A stretch of 64,000 nucleotides of DNA. It comes from Tamarix chinensis. Its lineage: Eukaryota > Streptophyta > Magnoliopsida > Caryophyllales > Tamaricaceae. The DNA lies in assembly GCA_030549775.1 (NCBI GenBank), contig CM060177.1, positions 70,477,638-70,541,637 on the forward strand. The letters are read 5' to 3'. This document shows positions 35,322-48,032 of the stretch, in pieces. A program made the translations under genes and the position numbers. The first letter of the stretch is position 1. Every line of letters starts with the position of its first letter. Below the pieces are notes generated by a model, which saw only the letters and a list, made by a program, of their open reading frames with translations, made no database searches and was not told the origin of the DNA.

Positions 35322-36176
35322 AGTGAAGGTTAACACACACCACTTTTTCTTGCATAAAAAGGATTCCATAAGTATGTAGGTGCTGGAATTTTTCCTGCAA
35401 TTAAACAAGGCACAATTTTTTTTGCTAATTTACATCCAAAGTGTAGAGAACTACCTGAAATATTTGATTAGGCACAAATGAGGAAAATGTAGCCACAAGA
35501 TCACAGCATGTACGCAGGAACAAAAGTTTTGGAAAGTATCTTCTTATGTGGTTCCAAAATTCTATTACATAAAATAATAGAATATCGTCGACTCTCTTCA
35601 AAAGAAATGGATATCTTCAAGTTGAAGATGTATTGTCATACACCATAGGAGATGTGAAGAAGACAAGGATATGAGTATGGATAAGAGTTAGAGAGGTAAT
35701 GGACTAAACCAAGGCACAAATATTTTTTTTCACACACCCTTCAAACCTAGTAATATGGTACTAAGGTGTCGAATGGAAGTCTCCCTTTCTCCCGAAGTTG
35801 AACGTATAGAAACAAAAAGAAAAATGAATGAATGAACATAGGATAAATGCACAGCTAGGGATAAGAAATAAGAGGGAAGGGATCGGTGGAAATAACCAAA
35901 CTCACAGCAGAACAAGGCAACACACACAGATGGAGTTGCGATAGAAGATAAGTTGCTAGTCGAAGGTGACAACAATGTGGCTACCAAAATGCAACAAGAT
36001 TGTTGCAACATTACAAGATATTCAACCAATAATTCAAGGAAGATCCAATAAGTTTATTAAGGTTCAAGAATTCAATTAAAAGAACAAGCTATTAATGAGT
36101 TCTTGATGCAAAGAACGCACACATGTGATAACCTGTCTGTAGAATGGCTTTGATAGATAACACTTAAATAGCTGAA
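35322..36176 (-). other. 5' leader of element 3
   Basis: About 855 bp between the PBS and gag. No coding content of its own; the 99-codon minus-strand frame at 35730-36029 has no motif. 'catcttcaacttgaagat' at about 35609-35626 recurs in the element 2 leader (about 4000-4016) and supports homology of the leaders. Confidence 0.6.
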
Positions 36177-36188
36177 GCTTTGATACTA
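36177..36188 (-). other. Primer binding site of element 3
   Basis: Minus strand TAGTATCAAAGC, ten of twelve bases equal to the initiator-Met tRNA PBS (TGGTATCAGAGC). It lies four bases after the 5' LTR end. Both changes are G-to-A, fitting deamination. Confidence 0.75.
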
Positions 36189-36506
36189 AAAATGGTGTGT
36201 AATCAAAGTGGAGGGAAGAATTGGATCGATGGATATTGTTTGGTTGTATCAATCACATGATTATTTAGCATAAAAACTTGGTTTAATTTTGATTTAACTA
36301 ATACAAATGCTATGTTCAGGCTGAACTTCTTCGAAGGTTGCAGCTGGTTTCAATGTTTGAATGAATGAGATCAATGGAAGAAGGAATGCCCTAGGATTGC
36401 CTTAATCAAAGGAGACTCAAAAGAGTGGTAAAAGGCAGGCCTTGATATGTTAATTTTGTGCTAAAAAAATTCTATATATCTCTTCTTTTCCATGCGTGTA
36501 CAAGGG

Positions 36507-36516
36507 TATATATATA
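36507..36516 (-). promoter_or_regulatory. TATA region in element 3 5' LTR
   Basis: TATATATATA preceded on the minus strand by TTCC and followed by CCCTTG. The equivalent sits in the 3' LTR. It is the probable promoter for genomic RNA. Confidence 0.5.
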
Positions 36517-36811
36517 GGAAAAATTAGCCGACACCTTAAGCTTAAACCAGCCGAGATTCCTACCTTAATTCATTATCCCACTTGAATTAAGCCCGAATAC
36601 TACCTAATATTAATCACAATATCATTGTCTAAAGGATATTAATGACTAAAATTACAAAACCATACAATTAACTATGATACATACATAAAATTAGATTAAA
36701 CCCTAACTTACATAAAATACACTTAGGGTTTACAACAAGTTAATACAACTAATGATAATCATCACCATATCTTATTGTTGTAAAGTATCATCCCATGTAT
36801 GCCATAGTCTT

Positions 36812-37025
36812 TCATGCTTTGAATACTTGTACACTATAAGGTGTATTAACATCTTGTTCTTGTAAATATGTAACATACCTATAAGAACAACTTGAATTGT
36901 TTTCAACACGAAGCATAGACAAGTTATCAAGAATATTTAATATGATAGGCTCCAATATTAAGAAAGCTAATTCTTCATTACCTTGAGAATCAAGATGAAT
37001 ATGATAATCATTAGATGCTCCTATA
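36812..37025 (-). pseudogene. LTR-encoded polyprotein tail, open in the 5' LTR of element 3
   Basis: The minus-strand frame crosses from flank into the LTR start and stays open for about 70 codons: GASNDYHIHLDSQGNEELAF, LEPIILNILDNLSML, SCSYRYVTYLQEQDVNTPYS. The 3' LTR (30953-30750) encodes the same with one stop, and so does the element 2 LTR. In the 5' LTR it is only a copy of the 3' end of pol, not expressed as such. Its conservation in three LTRs supports a real C-terminal extension of the integrase. Confidence 0.65.
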
Positions 37026-39867
37026 TCAAACCCCACTATTCTTAAACCGGTGGAATGGTCTGAAACACCATATCAAGGACAACACATCTGAGCTACTATT
37101 ATCATCTAATGTAATGGATTTAAAATCATCACCTTCATGTATTCTTCTACTTTAAATCATTAATATATTTTCTAGAGGTTAGTATGACACATTTTCATTT
37201 CACAATGAGTAGAGGCCCTACTATTCTTAATCCAGTGGAATAGATTGAAGTACCTTCTTAGGATAAAATGCTTCCTAGCCACTATTCTCCCCAGTGGAAT
37301 GGGAATGCATACACACATACATATATATATAGAAATATATCATCTTGGTTGTACTCATGTGCTCTTTCACTTTAAGTGATTAGTATCTTATTCAAGATTG
37401 ATAATTTGATGTACAACATATAAAAACATGTATACATATAGCATAGGCCAAGTCCTTAAGTTATTTCAAACCTTTATTACACACCCTAGTAATCATTCTC
37501 CCATATTATTATTCCAGAAAACTTATATTATATCATCTCCAAATCCTAATATTATTATCATACCAAAATACATGATATAATTCCTATAAACATACATTAA
37601 TAATCTCATTGCAATATGTTACTCGTAGAAATATCCAAGTACCAAATTCAATAAAATTGTCAAAATCCCTCATAACACCTCCCATGAAATTTACATGATT
37701 ACAAATTCTAATAGATAACCTCATAAGGTCAAATATTAACAACGTATTCAGAAATCCAAATAACCTCTATATCTTATACATTGAATAATGATATAATCAT
37801 TATAAGATAGTTATCCCAAATTATCCATTAAATCATATAAGGACCTCAAATAACGATAATACTTCTAAGAATCCCTCATATTGTTATTATCATATTTTAA
37901 TCCACCTAATATACAAAATACCAAAATTTACTTATTACCCCATAATAACCAAAATAACCTTAAGCACAAATAAAAATCTTTATATTTTAAAATCTTTAAC
38001 CGACCACACATATTAGTTTTCAACTCAACAATTTATTATTATACCTTATCAGAATTCTTAATTCTATTTATCAAAACTCATTTAACCCATATTTTATACC
38101 ATAAGATATTTTCCCACAAATATGACATTATCACAAAAAAAAAAAAAAACATAATGGTACATCTTACCCATTCTTACTTTCTTTCAATAACACAATATCC
38201 TTAAGCCTATATTTCATACCATAAGATATATTTTCATAAATATGACATTATCACAACAAAATCATAACATAATGGTATCTCATACCCATTCTTACTCCCT
38301 TTCAACATAAAATTTATATTATCACAAAATATCTTGATCAACACATGTTACAACATATATCATTCATATCATAAAATAAAATATAAGCATACAAGCATAT
38401 AACACCAAAAACCCTAAACATCATATATTATCTTTACCAACTAGGACATCGAGCTCAAAACATGCAAATTCTAGATTTCCTTCTCTAAAGCTATTAGAAT
38501 ACCACTTATGAGAAATAACAAACTTCATGGTTAGGCTTGAAGAGTTAAATCGAAGGAGAGATCAAGGTAAAGAGGAGCAAAATAAAAATAACCGTAATTA
38601 AATGGGAACTTAGGTTGTCTAGATGTGTAGAGGAATGTGTGGTCGAGCTATAGTAAAATTTTAGTGGTGTTTGGATAAGGTTTAGGAATGAAAATAGGGG
38701 TGTACAACTGAAAATGGATAGTTTCACTACTATGCTATAGGTAATGTAGCTCTAGTTGAGAGAAAAAATCATGCAAGGCCAAGCAGTGTTGAGTTATATG
38801 ACTGTGCTGCAGGGGGTGCATCTCTAGTTGATTGAAAAGATCATAGAGGTCTATGCGATGTTGAGTTGCATGGATGTAGGATAGAAAATTTTTAGTGTTA
38901 CACAACTATACGCTCTGTGAAAAAATGTGATGGATGAGAGAAAGAGGAAAGGAAAAGAGACAGTGGTTAGCGGTGATGGCCGACGACGGTCTTGGGAAAT
39001 GTTGGGATAACCTTGGTGGTTGCTCCACTAGCCAATAGGCAGTAAGTGGTGGATAAGGTGGTGCATGGTGGTGGAATGGGTGGTTCATAAGCTAAAACAG
39101 GGGAAAGAAGGATGAATAAGAAGAGGAAAAGAGAAAGAAGAATGGAAAAGGAAGAGGAAGCTCGGGTAGTGGCTTTTTGACACAGAAATGTGTGTGTGTG
39201 TATGTGTGTGTATGGCCTATGTACGTGTGGAGTGAATTGGGGAAAATAAAATTGATAGAAGAGGGAGGCATATAATCAATGTTGTAGGAAGGTGCAAATG
39301 AAAATATGGTTAAGAGTTGGAAACAATGGTAGCTGATGGGGATGGTTGTGTGTGTGAGTATTACATAAGGATAAGAGGAATAAGAAGAAGAAGAGTGTCA
39401 GGGGAGCTGATGGTGGTGTGCATATTGGGAAAAGATGGAAGAAGAAGAAAGGTGATGGATGATGGGTGTCTACAGAGGAGAAGATGAGAGATGGTGCAAG
39501 TGGGGAAGGTAAGGCAAGTTATAGGTGCAAGTTGCAAGAAAATCAAACTTTGCAGCTCAAGGTTGATGGAAGGAGTAGAAGAAAGAAAAGTAAAGAACAT
39601 GAGAAAGAAAAGGAAAAATAGAAGGGTTAGGAATTAGTTTAGGGTTATTTTTAGATTAGCTATAAGTAATTAGGATTAATGGTAATTTTAGTGGGTTTTG
39701 ATTTTAATTTATGAATTACGATTTATTCGAGTCAAGACTTCAATTTCGGTTAAATTTTTAGTATTAAGGAATTGATTTAAGGCTAAAAATAATATTTCGT
39801 GATATTATAATTAATTCATGGCATTAATGATGTGGGATTAGGCTAAGAAAATTTTTGGGGTATTTCA
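37026..39867 (-). repeat. Long LTR 'C', part 2
   Basis: Continues LTR C after element 3: ccactattctt..ccggtggaatgg sub-repeats at 37030-37300, a TA run at 37320, the 'ctagatttccttctctaaag' block at 38470, a purine-rich U3 complement at 39100-39620, and an end GGGGTATTTCA at 39867. Parts 1 and 2 sum to about 3.39 kb, against 3.53 kb for LTR B. Reading frames here (39361-39600 minus, for example) are composition artefacts. Confidence 0.8.
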
Positions 39868-41991
39868 ATATATATATGCACATACATCCAAGCAAACCAT
39901 GGCCTTATCTCCTCTCCTCTTCCCTTTCCTTGCTTTCTTTTTTCTTAATTGTTGAAGAGACCCTCCCTCTCCTACCTTATTTTCTACTACTCACTATAAT
40001 GCCACCATTTTCACTAGAAACCATCACCCCTACCCTTATCCATCATCCTAGCAGAGCTCCCTTGCTTTTTCCTCTCACCCTCCAGCTCAACCCAACACCA
40101 TCACACCTCCCATGCCACTTCTTCACCATCACCTATGCCCATACTCCTTGTCGTCCCCCTATAGCCATTGCTAACATATCCCAAGATCACCACCTCCCTA
40201 CCTTCCTTACTCTTCTTGGCTAGATCCTCACCACACAAAGCCTTTCACATTTCCCTCATTTCCCCTCTCCTAGGTACCACCCTTTCCTTTAATCTACACT
40301 GTTGTCAACAACCACTTCTAGCCTTAACTACCACCTATAGACCACTAGTACCACCACCTCACCATCACCCACTAGCTCCACTCCACTTCCCTACTTCTAG
40401 CCAGCTTAACTACCAACCACTAGCCCCCCCAAAACTACCATCACCACCATCAACACCACCTCTGTGGCTTGGCCACCATCACTACAACCACTCCCTACAA
40501 CCAATTTTCACTAGTCCTAGAACCACCCCCACCTCAACCTTTGGTGCCAGCCATTCATCCATCCTTATCCAATACCATCACCACCACCTCATCCACCACA
40601 TTACCACTATGGCTGCTATTGTGACCGCCACCATGCATGGCCCTTTTAAGCCAAACATTTTTAGTTAGCTATATTTTCTTCCCTCTCCCATGCCTTAATT
40701 TTGTTTTAGGTTAAAACTCTTAATTTAATTTTTCTATATTCTTATTTATAAGTGACTTATCCAATGATAATGGAGGAGGAAGTGTGGGTTTTGCATGCTT
40801 AAAAATCAGAGTCACGTTAGTAGGGATAAAAGTTATAGTTAAGGATTTCATGTGCAACACATGTATCTTTGATTGTGTTATCATGCTTGAAATTATTATA
40901 TGAAAGTATTATCTTGACATTTATACTATATGATATGTGGTCTTCCATGTTGTAAGAAAATGTGAGAAAGCCGTGAAAGCATGAGTTGTGTATATTGTTG
41001 GTTGAAATGAATTTAGATATAAAATATTTATATATAATTGTGGCTATACACTTTTATGATGATAGTATGTGTGGGAGGTCGAATAATCATTCATGTTGGG
41101 AATCGTGAGATTTTGGTGAAAAAATAGGTATTCTAGTTACCATAGGTGTATTTTTGTAAATATTGTTTTAAAAAAGAATATTTGGTATTTTAGAGTGTTA
41201 AACTGTTCAAAATAGATTAATTATATTATATAAAATTATGTGAGTGAAAATGAATGATTTAAGTATGACAAATAAGAAAAATAACTCTAAGTGTGAATAA
41301 TAAAACCTAAGTGTGGTATCTTGATTATGTGTATGAGAGGTTGGAATTTGACCATAAAATCTGGATATAGTGTTGATGTTGGCATATTTGTTATTCATAT
41401 AACAATTGAGAGACATATGGGTTTCAATGGGGAGTTGTGATTGAAATGTGAAATTAGGGTTTTATACGGGATATAAATACTAACGTTAAATGTAGACTAT
41501 TATTGCATGTGTAAGACGTGAGAGTTTGACCTCAATTTTGGCATATTATATCACCAATAATATTTTGGGAATGTATATTATATTTGACATTCATATGATT
41601 TTATGGAAAAAATTTATGATTAAATGGTTAAATTAGGGTTTTATAGGAGATAAGAATAGCAATACTAAAGGTAGACTATTATCACATGTGTAAAATGTTG
41701 GAGTTAAACCTTGATATTTGGGTATGTTGTCAACAATAAACTTTTAAGGATGTTAATTGATATTAGTGATAAAATAAGTATTAGGGGAGAAATTATGCTA
41801 GACTTATGAAATTTGGGATGTAGTCTTTTCCTTTGAGAAGTGTATCAGTATTCATCTTATTTGTGTTATATAGATTTCAAATGATTATGTTAAGATATAT
41901 TATGTACCTTTCATGAATGCATATGCATATGTATGAGGAACTTGATAAAATACATCCTTGTATGATATATTAATCACTTGAAGAGAACGAT
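39868..41991 (+). repeat. Long LTR 'J', part 2
   Basis: Continues J after LTR C: a very pyrimidine-rich U3 (39900-40640, many 'ccaccatc' runs), then 'ggaggaggaagtgtgggttttgc' at 40771, the same block as LTR A at 14898, then AT-rich sequence to 41991. The 122- and 166-codon plus-strand frames at 39855-40223 and 40168-40668 are Pro/Leu/Ser/His-rich translations of CT-rich DNA and not genes. Element 4 interrupts at 41992. Confidence 0.7.
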
Positions 41992-42640
41992 TGATGTATA
42001 TGGGATACAACTTGGGTCATGCTAGGAAGTAGTACCTAATTAAATTAGATCAATCAAAAATTAAGAGTAGAATAGAGACTACCTAATATAATACCTATGG
42101 CATTTGGCCATGACGTGTGTATTGTGCTAATTTCAAATAGTGGGGGTCTTCCATCATGCATCCAAATCATGCAAATTCACTTGATTCATCAGGAAAGATA
42201 CAAGGATCATTTGAATCTTGTAAGAAACAAAAAGAAGTAAAGAATGTCTTCTCTCCTTTTTCTTTTTCTTCCCAAAAATCTGAATTGTTTTTTCCAAGTA
42301 CTAAAAAGGACTTGTCATGCAACTTGAGAGAGACTTATGGTTTATTTTTTGTTGCTATTATGGGTCCATATTAGTATTTATTTTGGAGTATTTTTGGAGA
42401 TAAAATAATGAACGAACATTAGCTAAAAAGGTTTGTAATGGAAAAACATAGGAAAACATGGCTTAAAAAAGGTGGGGATTTTATTATGTGTAGGTGGTAA
42501 AAGTTGACAAGGTTTGTATGGCTTCCATTTCTAGTTTAATTAGGAGTGATTAAATTATCCAAGTGAGGAGAGTTTTGTGACTCTCAAACTTGAGAAAATT
42601 AAGGGTAAGAGTGTGATCATTAGATGTGGATGCTCCAACA
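41992..42640 (-). repeat. 3' LTR of element 4, internally deleted
   Basis: 649 bp against 845 bp for the 5' copy. The missing 200 bp or so lies after 'tacctaatt' (about 42035), where the other LTR has its 47230-47450 part. Termini are intact (plus strand TGATGTATATGGG to GCTCCAACA). Confidence 0.85.
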
Positions 42641-43700
42641 TCATTCTCTTCCACTTCAAAAGTAGCCTCCTCATCTTCGAAGGGTTCATCATGAATGTAA
42701 GAAAGTAAACCTCCAACATTAAATGTATTTGATATATCTCCCATTTCCTTAGGCAACTCCAAATTATATGTATTATCATTAACATTTTCAATGATTTTGT
42801 ATGGAACATTGCTTTTAGGCATAAGTTTGTTTTTCCATTTAAAAGCAAATTGATCCTTCCCAAGGTGAAGCCAAATTAGGTCTCTAAGCTCATACATATG
42901 ATGCTTTTGATGCTTGTTGACTTTACTCTTGTACATCTCATTGACCCTCTCTATTTTTGATCTCACTTGCTCATAAAGTTTTTTCATTCCCCTAGCCATT
43001 TCTTATACTTCAAAGTTTGTGTGGGCTTTGATGGGAAGAGGTAAGAAATTGATGGGAGTATTAGGATTCACCCCATACACTACTTCAAAAGGAGAGGGGC
43101 CTATAGCATAGGTTGGTGACTGGTTTTAGGTAGACTCGGCATGAGATAGTTTGGTATCCCAACCCTTTAAGGATTTGTGAACCAAACTTCTGAGAAGCAT
43201 GGTGAGGGTCCTATTGGAGGCCTTAGTTTTTGCATTGGTTTGTGGATGGTACGCTATATTAAATAGGATTTTGGTACCTACTAGCCTCCACATAAACTTT
43301 CAGAAATAGCTAAGGAACTTGGTATCCCTATTTAAAACAATATATTTGTGAATACCATCTAACCTAACTATTTCCTTAAAGAATTGATTGACTATATAAG
43401 AGGTATCATTTTTCTTATGGTAGGTAAAAAAATGAGATATCTTAGAGAACCCTTCAACCACAGATATTGTAGAATCATTTTACCTTTGTGTCCTAGGAAA
43501 TCCTACAATGAAGTCCATACTCACTTGATCCCATGGTTGATGTGGGATAGTTAGAGGTGTATAGAGCCCTTGGTGGAAGTGACTCTTGGACTTTTGACAA
43601 GTGACACATCTATCTATTACACTTTGTACATCTCCAACAAGTTTGGGCCAATAAAAATGTTCACTAAGTACATCGATAATCTTGCTGATGCCAAATTATC
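42553..43700 (-). pseudogene. Integrase of element 4, tail entering the LTR
   Basis: The zinc-binding Cys pair and core are broken by stops (43430-43700), but VSMDFIVGFPRTQ with the first catalytic Asp is readable at about 43487-43525. 42999-42550 is open for 149 codons: KLYEQVRSKIERVNEMYKSK, ELRDLIWLHLGKDQF, KNKLMPKSNVPYKIIENVND, an acidic segment, then DVGASTSNDHTLTLNFLKFE. The last 29 codons or so lie inside the 3' LTR, which begins at 42640. The 5' LTR (48032-47942) codes for the same tail with a few changes. Confidence 0.85.
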
Positions 43701-43979
43701 TAGCTAGTCCTCCTCCATGCACTTCCCTTACAAGTAATTCTTTGATTGAAAATTTGGGAATGCAAAGCTTGTTGTTCTTGAAAAGAAACCCCTCTTGGAT
43801 GAGAAAAAAAAATCTTCTTGTCATAGTCCTTGAAATAGTAGCTAAAGACTTTTTCTACCTTGGATAACTCTAGAATGCACCCAAACCCTAATACTCATGC
43901 TTTTAACAAAGAGAGCATACAATACCTCCTAGATAGTGTATCTGCTACTACATTTGCTTTGCCACTTTTATGTTTAAGA

Positions 43980-44376
43980 GTGTATCTTCTACTACATTTT
44001 CTTTGCCACTTTTCTGTTTGGCTACAAAGGAAATATATTGTAATAATTCTACCTATTTTTCATACCTTGGATTAAGCTTGTGTTGGCTATGGATATACAT
44101 CAATGACTCATGATCTGTGTGTAGCACAAACTGTTAGGGTCATAAGTAGTGGCACCAAAAATCTAGAGCTCTTACCAAAGCATAAAATTCTTCGTCATAC
44201 ATGTTATAGTTCACACTATATCCTTTTAGCTTTTCACTTAGAAAGGTGATTGGTTTCCCTTGTTGTAGTAAAATAGCTCCGATGCCTACTCTACTAGCAT
44301 CACACTCAACCTTAAATAAATTTTTGAATTTTGGTAATATTAGGATAGGTGCTTCGCTTAACTTCCCCTTGATCAT
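43980..44376 (-). pseudogene. RNase H of element 4
   Basis: 44376-44140 reads LSEAPILILPKFKNLFKVEC, DASRVGIGAILLQQGKPITF, LSEKLKGYSVNYNMYDEEFY and ALVRALDFWCHYL. The C-terminal part downstream is broken. The order and spacing match elements 2 and 3. Confidence 0.85.
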
Positions 44377-44427
44377 ATCGAAGGTGTCTTATGTGGCCTT
44401 GGTCCATTTGAATTCTCCTTTCTTTAT

Positions 44428-45300
44428 TCATTCAATTATAGTGGCTAGTAGGGTTCTGAAATTCCTAATAAAACTCCTATAAAATGAATTCAAACCATAA
44501 AAATATCTCACTTGTGTAAGGCTTGTTAGTGTAGGCCCTATCTTAGTTGCTTTCATTTTAGATTCATCCATGGATATTCCATCCTTAAACATTATAAAAC
44601 CTAGAAAAGTAACCTTAGGTATAAAGAAAATATATTTTTCTAGCTTAGCATATAACTTATGACTTGTAAGTGATAGAAATACAAGTTTGAGATGTTTTAC
44701 ATATTCTTCTTTGCTAGAACTACACACAAGGATGAGATCAAAGTAAACTACTAAAAATTGTGTAATGAATGGTCTAAGTACCTCATACATTCATCTCATG
44801 AAGTTACTAGGGGTATTTAACAAATCAAAGGATATAACCATCAACTCATACAATCCTCCCTCAGTTTTAAATGTGTTATTCCACTCATCACCATCTTTTA
44901 TTCTTATTTGATAGTAGCCACTCCTGATGTCTATTTTGGAAAACAAGTATGCACCATTCAGATAATCAAGCATATTGTCAAGTCTAGGTATAAGATACCT
45001 ATACTTTATGGTAATGTTGTTGATAGCTTTACTATCCTAACACATTCTCATGGTACCATCTTTCTTTAGTACATTTAAGGCAGACAAGACATAAGGGCTA
45101 ACAGACTCCCTTATCAAATCATTAAACAATAGATCATTTACTTTCCTTTGTAACTCTAAGGCCTCCTTAGGATTACACATATAGGGTACCTTATTAGGGA
45201 GTATAACACTAGGTATAAAGTCAATTTGGTGCTTTATCCCTCTAGTGTGGGGTACATAGGGTATGTCATTAGGGAATACATCATCAAACTCTTCCAACAA
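44428..45300 (-). pseudogene. Reverse transcriptase of element 4
   Basis: Three open pieces in sequence: 45300-45037 (CNPKEALELQRKVNDLL, NVLKKDGTMRMC), 44973-44791 ([20 protein letters not shown]) and 44790-44428 (VVYFDLILVCSSSKEEYVKH, YAKLEKYIFFIPKVTFLGF). The catalytic motif reads YFDL instead of Y-x-D-D, so the second Asp is lost. Single stops separate the pieces. Confidence 0.9.
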
Positions 45301-45559
45301 TGCCCTAACCCTTAGTTCAATATATGCCTTCCCTCATTATCCTATAATAATCACAACAAGTGGTTTATCTTCCCTTTTACTATAGCCTTATTTATACAAT
45401 TTTCAACTATAAATAAATTCTTTTTACAACTCATATCAACATGATTAAGCCTAGTAACTAAAAGGGTGAGTGTCAATCTTATTCTTTGCAAACTTCAAGC
45501 AATAGGTGTTCTTCCTCCCACCATGTAGGACACTCTCTTCAAATTAACATGGTCTCCCT

Positions 45560-45902
45560 AAAATCAAATGACAAGCATCCATTGGCAATACATCACACAC
45601 TATTTCATCTTGGCAGGTCTTCCCGCTAGAAAATGACACCTTTACTTGCTTTTTCATCTCCACTGTGTTACCATCATTATGCATTGTAGCTTATATGGTT
45701 TGTCTCATTTTTTAGTGGTGAGACCAAGCTTCTCTACCAAAGTGCAAGAAGCAAAATTGGCGCAACTACCTCCATAAATAATGAGAGAAAATATTTTCTC
45801 AAGTATGGTGCACTTGGTTTGAAAAATATTTTCTCTTTGGGATTCATCACATTTAACCTCCTTAATGTGTAACACCCTCCTAATCATCAAGGGTTCTCCC
45901 AC
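45560..45902 (-). pseudogene. Protease of element 4
   Basis: 45902-45705 reads MIRRVLHIKEVKCDESQREN, FQTKCTILEKIFSLIIYGGS and CANFASCTLVEKLGL. The active-site Asp of D-G-G-S has become Tyr. The following C-D-V/I-P-M-D-A-C-H-L-L-L-G-R-P segment survives in another frame near 45540-45600. Confidence 0.8.
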
Positions 45903-46029
45903 ATCTTGTGGAGCATACTCTTACTCTCCATTAAAGGCCAAATCATCCTCCTCTTCCTCACTTTCTTCCTCTTGGTTCGCCTCCTCTAAATCCACCATGG
46001 TCATCTACCTCTTGTTAGGACACTCATTT

Positions 46030-46992
46030 TATGGTGCCATAAGCTTTGACATTTAAAAAACCTCAAACTTTTGGTTTGATTCTCAATGAACACCCCTCTA
46101 CCCTTTATATCGTTTGTTAAAGGTGTGGAAGGAGTTTTAAGTGGTGGAGGAGTATCCTTTGAGGTGATATCAGCCTTCTTTGTACATTCATGCCTCACAA
46201 ACCTCTTTTATTTTTTATATTTTTGATCTTGATGGCTAATAAGTAAAGCACATCCAAGCTAAGAATCTGTGCATTTCCACCTTCCCAAATATATCATTCC
46301 TAAGTCCACCAAGAAACCGAGCCATGTTATAATCCTCTAGCCCATCCAAACTGCACCTCATTGAGAGTCTTTGAAACTCCCTAATGTACTCCTCTACACT
46401 TAATTATCCTTGCTTCAAAGAGCACATTATATTGTATAAGTCTTTAGTGAAATAAGGAGGAAGGAATCTCTCCTTCATCAACTTTATTTTCAACCAAGAC
46501 TCCACTTTTGACTTTTATTTTTTTCTCATATTATGAACTAAGTTCTCCCACAATAATGAGGCATGGAATTTTATATTATTGATGACCACCTTAAAGGCTT
46601 TAGTGTTAAAATAAACCATAACCTCAAACAATCTAATACACCTCAACTCCCACTCCAAAAATTCTTTGGGATTGTGATTGCCTTCAAACACTAGGATCTT
46701 GACTCTAACATTATGAAAATTCTTAATTTTTTCCTTGTTCTCCTTATATGTAAATAAGAATCACTAGAGGATGAATCTTCTCCATCTTCACATTCAACAT
46801 GCTCACTAACCCATGGTGAGCTCGAGTAGGGGGTAATTTTGTGTGTGTGTTTTGGTCCAAATTAAGAAGGATAGTCTCCAAGATATCAATCACTCTTCTC
46901 ATATCATCTTGAAGAGAGTCAATAGATTAATCCCTCCTTAAATTAATTTTCTCATCAAGGCTCAAAATTCATGGTAAAATGAGGTCTCCCAT
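46030..46992 (-). pseudogene. gag of element 4
   Basis: The ATG at 46992 opens MGDLILP and, after a stop, LDEKINLRRD and SIDSLQDDMRRVIDILETIL. The gag core (46240-46700) is broken but keeps a KLMKERFLPPYFTKDLYN-like segment at about 46425-46480 and the EYIREFQRLSMRC-like motif at about 46350-46400. A zinc knuckle (KCQS.GHHKNECPNK) spans 46008-46050 with a frameshift in the middle. Confidence 0.8.
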
Positions 46993-47172
46993 TGAAAATA
47001 GAAGATCGTTTTATAAGGTAAAAGAAGAGAAGTTGTTTTTGGTTATGGCTGGGAATATGTGTTATAGCTTGAATAGATTGGTTTTTGGTTCAGAATTTTT
47101 TTTATGTATGTGGGTTTAAGTTTCAAATAGGATGATTGAAGAAAAAGGAAAAACATAATTGCTTTAACCTAA

Positions 47173-47184
47173 GCTTTGATACAA
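47173..47184 (-). other. Primer binding site of element 4
   Basis: Minus strand TTGTATCAAAGC, ten of twelve equal to the initiator-Met tRNA PBS, three bases inside the 5' LTR boundary at 47188. Confidence 0.75.
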
Positions 47185-47187
47185 AGT

Positions 47188-48032
47188 TGATGTATATGGG
47201 GTACAACTTGGGTCATGCTAAGAAGTGGCGTCTAATTCTTGGTAATCCACCTTAGGTTTTAACTCTTAGGATAAATCTTAGAAGATTTTATAAAGCCTTT
47301 AAACTTTTACACTAGAGTTAAGGGAGGCGACTCTCAATTTTAAGAGAAGAAAGTTGCAGCCAATAACAAGTTGATCCTTCATTCATTCCTCAATTTTCAC
47401 TTATATATGGATTGAATTATTAAATTTTATAACTTAGCCAACTAATACAAGTGATTTGAGCTAAAACAAATAAAAAAGACTACCTAATACACGACCTATA
47501 TAATTTAGCCATGAGGTGTGTGTTGTGCCGATTTCGAATGGTGGGGGTCTTCCATCATGTGTCTAAATAATGAAGCTGCTAATTTAATCATAAGTAAAGA
47601 CACAATGATCATTTTAATCTTATAAGGGATAAAAAGAAGTAAGAAATGTCTTCTAACCTTCCTTGTTCTTCCCAAAAATCTTCATTTTTCTTCCTAATTG
47701 CTAAAAAGGGCTTATCATGTAGCTTGAGAGGGACTAGTGGTTGTTTTGTGTGGCTATTGTGGGTATAGATTGCGATTTGTTTTTTGGTTATTTTTGGATC
47801 TAAAATAATAAAATAAAGTTAGCTAAAAAGGATGGGAAAACATGGGAACACATGGCTTAAAAAGGTGGTCGTTTATTATATGGAGGTGGTAAAAGATGAC
47901 AAGGTTTGCATGGCTTGTATGGATAGTTTTCATAGGGGTGATTAATTTGTCCAAGTGAGGAGAGTTTTTTGACTCTCAAACTTGAGAAAATTAAGGGTAA
48001 GAGTGTGATCATTAAATGAGGATGCTCCCACA
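47188..48032 (-). repeat. 5' LTR of element 4
   Basis: 845 bp, minus orientation from TGTGGGAGCATCC to CCCCATATACATCA. Direct repeat of 41992-42640. A 'ttatatatgg' at 47401-47410 may be its TATA region. Confidence 0.88.

Larger units (their letters stand above)
30115..37025 (-). mobile_element. Complete CRM-like Ty3/gypsy retrotransposon (element 3)
   Basis: 6.9 kb, minus strand: 5' LTR (36193-37025), PBS, leader, gag, protease, reverse transcriptase, RNase H, integrase, PPT, 3' LTR (30115-30953). It sits inside LTR C: the left flank ends GGAACC and the right flank begins TCAAACCCC, whereas LTR B has 'gaaaccacactatt' unbroken, giving an imperfect target duplication. By eye the LTRs differ at about 11% of positions over the first 190 bases, so the insertion is several million years old under usual plant LTR rates. 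The polyprotein is broken by stops and small shifts but longer frames survive than in element 2. Confidence 0.93.
36193..37025 (-). repeat. 5' LTR of element 3
   Basis: 833 bp. In minus orientation it starts TATAGGAGCATC (TGCAGG in the other copies) and ends ACACACCA. TATA run at 36507-36516. It holds the coding tail of the polyprotein in open form (see 36812-37025). Confidence 0.9.
41992..48032 (-). mobile_element. CRM-like Ty3/gypsy retrotransposon of a second family (element 4)
   Basis: 6.04 kb, minus strand, with two LTRs (47188-48032 and 41992-42640), PBS, gag, protease, reverse transcriptase, RNase H, integrase. Sequence is clearly distinct from elements 2 and 3, with different LTRs starting TGTTGGAGCATC. 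It lies in long LTR J: the left flank 'aatcacttgaagagaacgat' and right flank 'acatgagttagggtt' join to match LTR A at 15867-15902. The target duplication is no longer clear. It is more decayed than element 3, with many stops and a damaged RT active site. Confidence 0.9.

Noticed and set aside
39855..40668. Plus-strand frames of 122 and 166 codons
   Set aside because: Pro/Leu/Ser/His/Thr-rich translations of CT- and CCA-rich LTR U3 with no domain, overlapping in different frames.
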